64,000 bases of DNA from Salipiger abyssi (GTDB lineage: Bacteria; Pseudomonadota; Alphaproteobacteria; Rhodobacterales; Rhodobacteraceae): contig NZ_CP015093.1 in assembly GCF_001975705.1 (NCBI RefSeq), positions 1,922,001 through 1,986,000 of the forward strand, given 5' to 3'. Positions 62,530 through 64,000 of the stretch are shown here, piece by piece (position 1 is the first letter of the stretch; every line of letters starts with the position of its first letter). The notes under the pieces were generated by a model, which did no database searches, was not told the DNA's origin, and was given only the letters and a program-made list of their open reading frames with translations. The translations under genes were made by a program, and so were the position numbers.

Positions 62530-64000
62530 ATGACCTCTCCCAAGCGGCCCCGTGTCCTCATCGCCGGCATTTCGCACGAAACCAACAGCTTTGCTGCCGG
62601 GCAGACGCCTCTGGAGAAATTCCTCGCGACAAACGATTTCCCCGGCCTGCAAACGGGCGACGAGATCGTCGCCTATCATCGCGGCCGGAATTTCGGCACC
62701 TCGGGATTTCTGGCGCGGATGGAGGATGAGGCGGAGATCGTGCCCGCCATCTGGATGCATGGCGGGGCGGGCGGTCCTGCGGAGGACGCGGTCCTGACCT
62801 ATTTCTGCGATCATCTGCTCGAGGCGTTCGACCGTGCGGGGCCGGTGGATGCGGTCTATCTCGATCTGCACGGCTCAATGGTCACGCCCGGCTGGCCGGA
62901 TGCCGAAGGCGAGATCCTGCGCCGGTTGCGCGGCGTTACCGGACCCGATCTGCCCATCGTTGCCAGCATGGACTACCACGGCAACCTGTCACGGGCGATG
63001 GTCGGTGCGCTCGACGGTTTGAGCGCATACCGGACCTATCCGCATATCGACCGCGCCGAGACCGGCGCGCGGGCGGCGGAGCAGCTGCTGCGGATCTGGG
63101 CGGAGGGGCGACCCAATGAAAAGGCGCTGCTGCGCAGCGATTTCCTCATTCCGCTGCCTTTTGAGTGCACGCTGACCGACCCCTCCAGGATGCTTGTCGC
63201 GATGTGCGAAGAGCTGCCCGAGGGGGTGAGCGCGCTGGAATACGTGCCGGGTTTTCCGGCTGCCGACACCGCCGAGACCGGCCCCGCCGTGCTGGCCATT
63301 GGGCGCGATGCGGCGGCGGTTCGGGCGGCGGCGGAGAGGGTCTTTCAGGCGCTGGAAGCCGCCGAGCGGGATTTTGCGATCCCGGTCTACAGCCCTGAGG
63401 CGGCGGTCGCCCGGGCGGCAGAGCTGCGCGGCACCGGCCCCGTGCTGCTTGCCGACACGCAGGACAATCCCGGTGGCGGCGGCGCGGGGGACACCACGGG
63501 TCTGCTGAAAGCGATGGTCGCGGCGGACCTGCGGAACGCAGCCCTCGCGATCATGATCGACGGCGAGGCGGCACAGGCCGCCCATGCGGCGGGCGCCGGC
63601 GCGCGGCTGCGCCTTGCGCTTGGCGGCAAGCACGGGCCCGAGGGGGTGACGCCGCTTGAGGCCGTATATGAGGTGCGCGCCCTCTCCGACGGGCAGTTTC
63701 GCGCCACCGGAAAGGTGGTCGGCGGGCGCGAGATCGACCTCGGGCTGTCGGCGGTGCTGCGTCTGGGCGGCATCGATATCGTGACCGCCTCGAACCCGAT
63801 GCAACCCTATGACCCCGAGGTGTTCGCGCATCTGGGGCTCGACCCGGTGGGCTACGACATGCTGGGTCTCAAGAGCTCGGTGCATTTCCGCGCGGATTTC
63901 GAACCGCTTTCGCGCGGCGTGCTGATCGTGCGTGCGCCGGGCTGGCATCTGATCGACCTCGATGTGCTGCCCTATCGGAATTTGCGCGAAGGGATGCGTC
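62530..64000 (+). CDS. M81-family metallohydrolase (MlrC-like), 3' end outside the window
   Basis: 490 codons are visible and the gene continues past 64000. Family motifs in order: GISHETNSFAAGQTPLEKFL (HETN, residues ~16-35), VYLDLHGSMVTPG (~112-124), VASMDYHGNLS, and LLADTQDNPGGGGAGDTTGL, which supply the metal-binding Asp/His set of the MlrC (microcystinase C) family. MlrC cuts linear microcystin products, but most relatives act on unknown amides and sit beside family 5 binding-protein genes, as here. Cytoplasmic. The visible length is near the family norm of about 490-500 residues, so only the extreme C-terminus should be missing. Confidence 0.92.
   Translation, partial: MTSPKRPRVLIAGISHETNSFAAGQTPLEKFLATNDFPGLQTGDEIVAYHRGRNFGTSGFLARMEDEAEIVPAIWMHGGAGGPAEDAVLTYFCDHLLEAFDRAGPVDAVYLDLHGSMVTPGWPDAEGEILRRLRGVTGPDLPIVASMDYHGNLSRAMVGALDGLSAYRTYPHIDRAETGARAAEQLLRIWAEGRPNEKALLRSDFLIPLPFECTLTDPSRMLVAMCEELPEGVSALEYVPGFPAADTAETGPAVLAIGRDAAAVRAAAERVFQALEAAERDFAIPVYSPEAAVARAAELRGTGPVLLADTQDNPGGGGAGDTTGLLKAMVAADLRNAALAIMIDGEAAQAAHAAGAGARLRLALGGKHGPEGVTPLEAVYEVRALSDGQFRATGKVVGGREIDLGLSAVLRLGGIDIVTASNPMQPYDPEVFAHLGLDPVGYDMLGLKSSVHFRADFEPLSRGVLIVRAPGWHLIDLDVLPYRNLREGMR

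Overview
The window is a high-GC bacterial segment. It looks like an alphaproteobacterium of the Rhodobacterales (roseobacter-like) type. This is inferred from gene style only: a Wzy-pathway exopolysaccharide cluster with sulfotransferases, a giant RTX/cadherin-type surface protein, a kdgD-type remnant, an Avi_7169/7170-like CMD pair and dense oligopeptide-type ABC operons. There is no rRNA to anchor taxonomy. I see one tRNA (Gly, TCC), four insertion-sequence bodies or remnants, and no CRISPR array.

Region 1 (1-16 kb) is a probable sulfated exopolysaccharide locus. It holds a His-rich RTX protein, a secreted clan GH-A-like glycosidase, a FAD oxidoreductase, three glycosyltransferases (one GT2, two GT4-like), three different sulfotransferases, a Wzx-type flippase, a Wzy/O-antigen-ligase-type polymerase and a Wzc-type tyrosine autokinase/co-polymerase. 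The initiating phosphoglycosyltransferase and the outer-membrane Wza channel are not in the window.

Region 2 (16.4-33 kb) is one reverse-strand gene for a 5,509-residue secreted adhesin. Its N-terminal 60% holds six blocks of exactly seven similar ~55-residue motifs, which I read as six tandem seven-bladed beta-propellers. A recurring beta-sandwich-like linker separates them. After these come about 13 cadherin-like/VCBS modules, two PKD-like modules, a laminin-B/carbohydrate-binding-like module, a Calx-beta module and two RTX blocks. An unusually AT-rich 0.8 kb spacer and an MsbA-type ABC exporter follow.

Region 3 (35.9-44.35 kb) is an IS-bounded island. An IS30-family element abuts the 3' stub of a kdgD-like dehydratase gene. 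Next is a reverse-strand copper/heavy-metal operon (DUF305 protein, glutaredoxin-MauE fusion, Cys/His-rich exported peptide, cytochrome c, multicopper oxidase and a cytochrome c' stub). An IS3 remnant and an IS3-family element split by an IS256-family element (8-bp target duplication visible) close the island.

Region 4 (44.5-64 kb) is metabolic. It contains a class V aminotransferase/desulfurase-like enzyme and an 11-gene reverse operon: LysR, flavin monooxygenase, alpha/beta hydrolase, two permeases, a metal-ligand-deficient M24 protein, two ATPases, binding protein, DMSO-reductase-family molybdoenzyme and Lrp. A CMD gene pair is divergent from a second LysR gene, which is followed by a paralogous binding protein and an M81/MlrC-type amidohydrolase that runs off the end. 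The two binding proteins are clearly related, so the region looks like two modules for importing and breaking down related amide or peptide-like (perhaps S- or N-oxidised) compounds.
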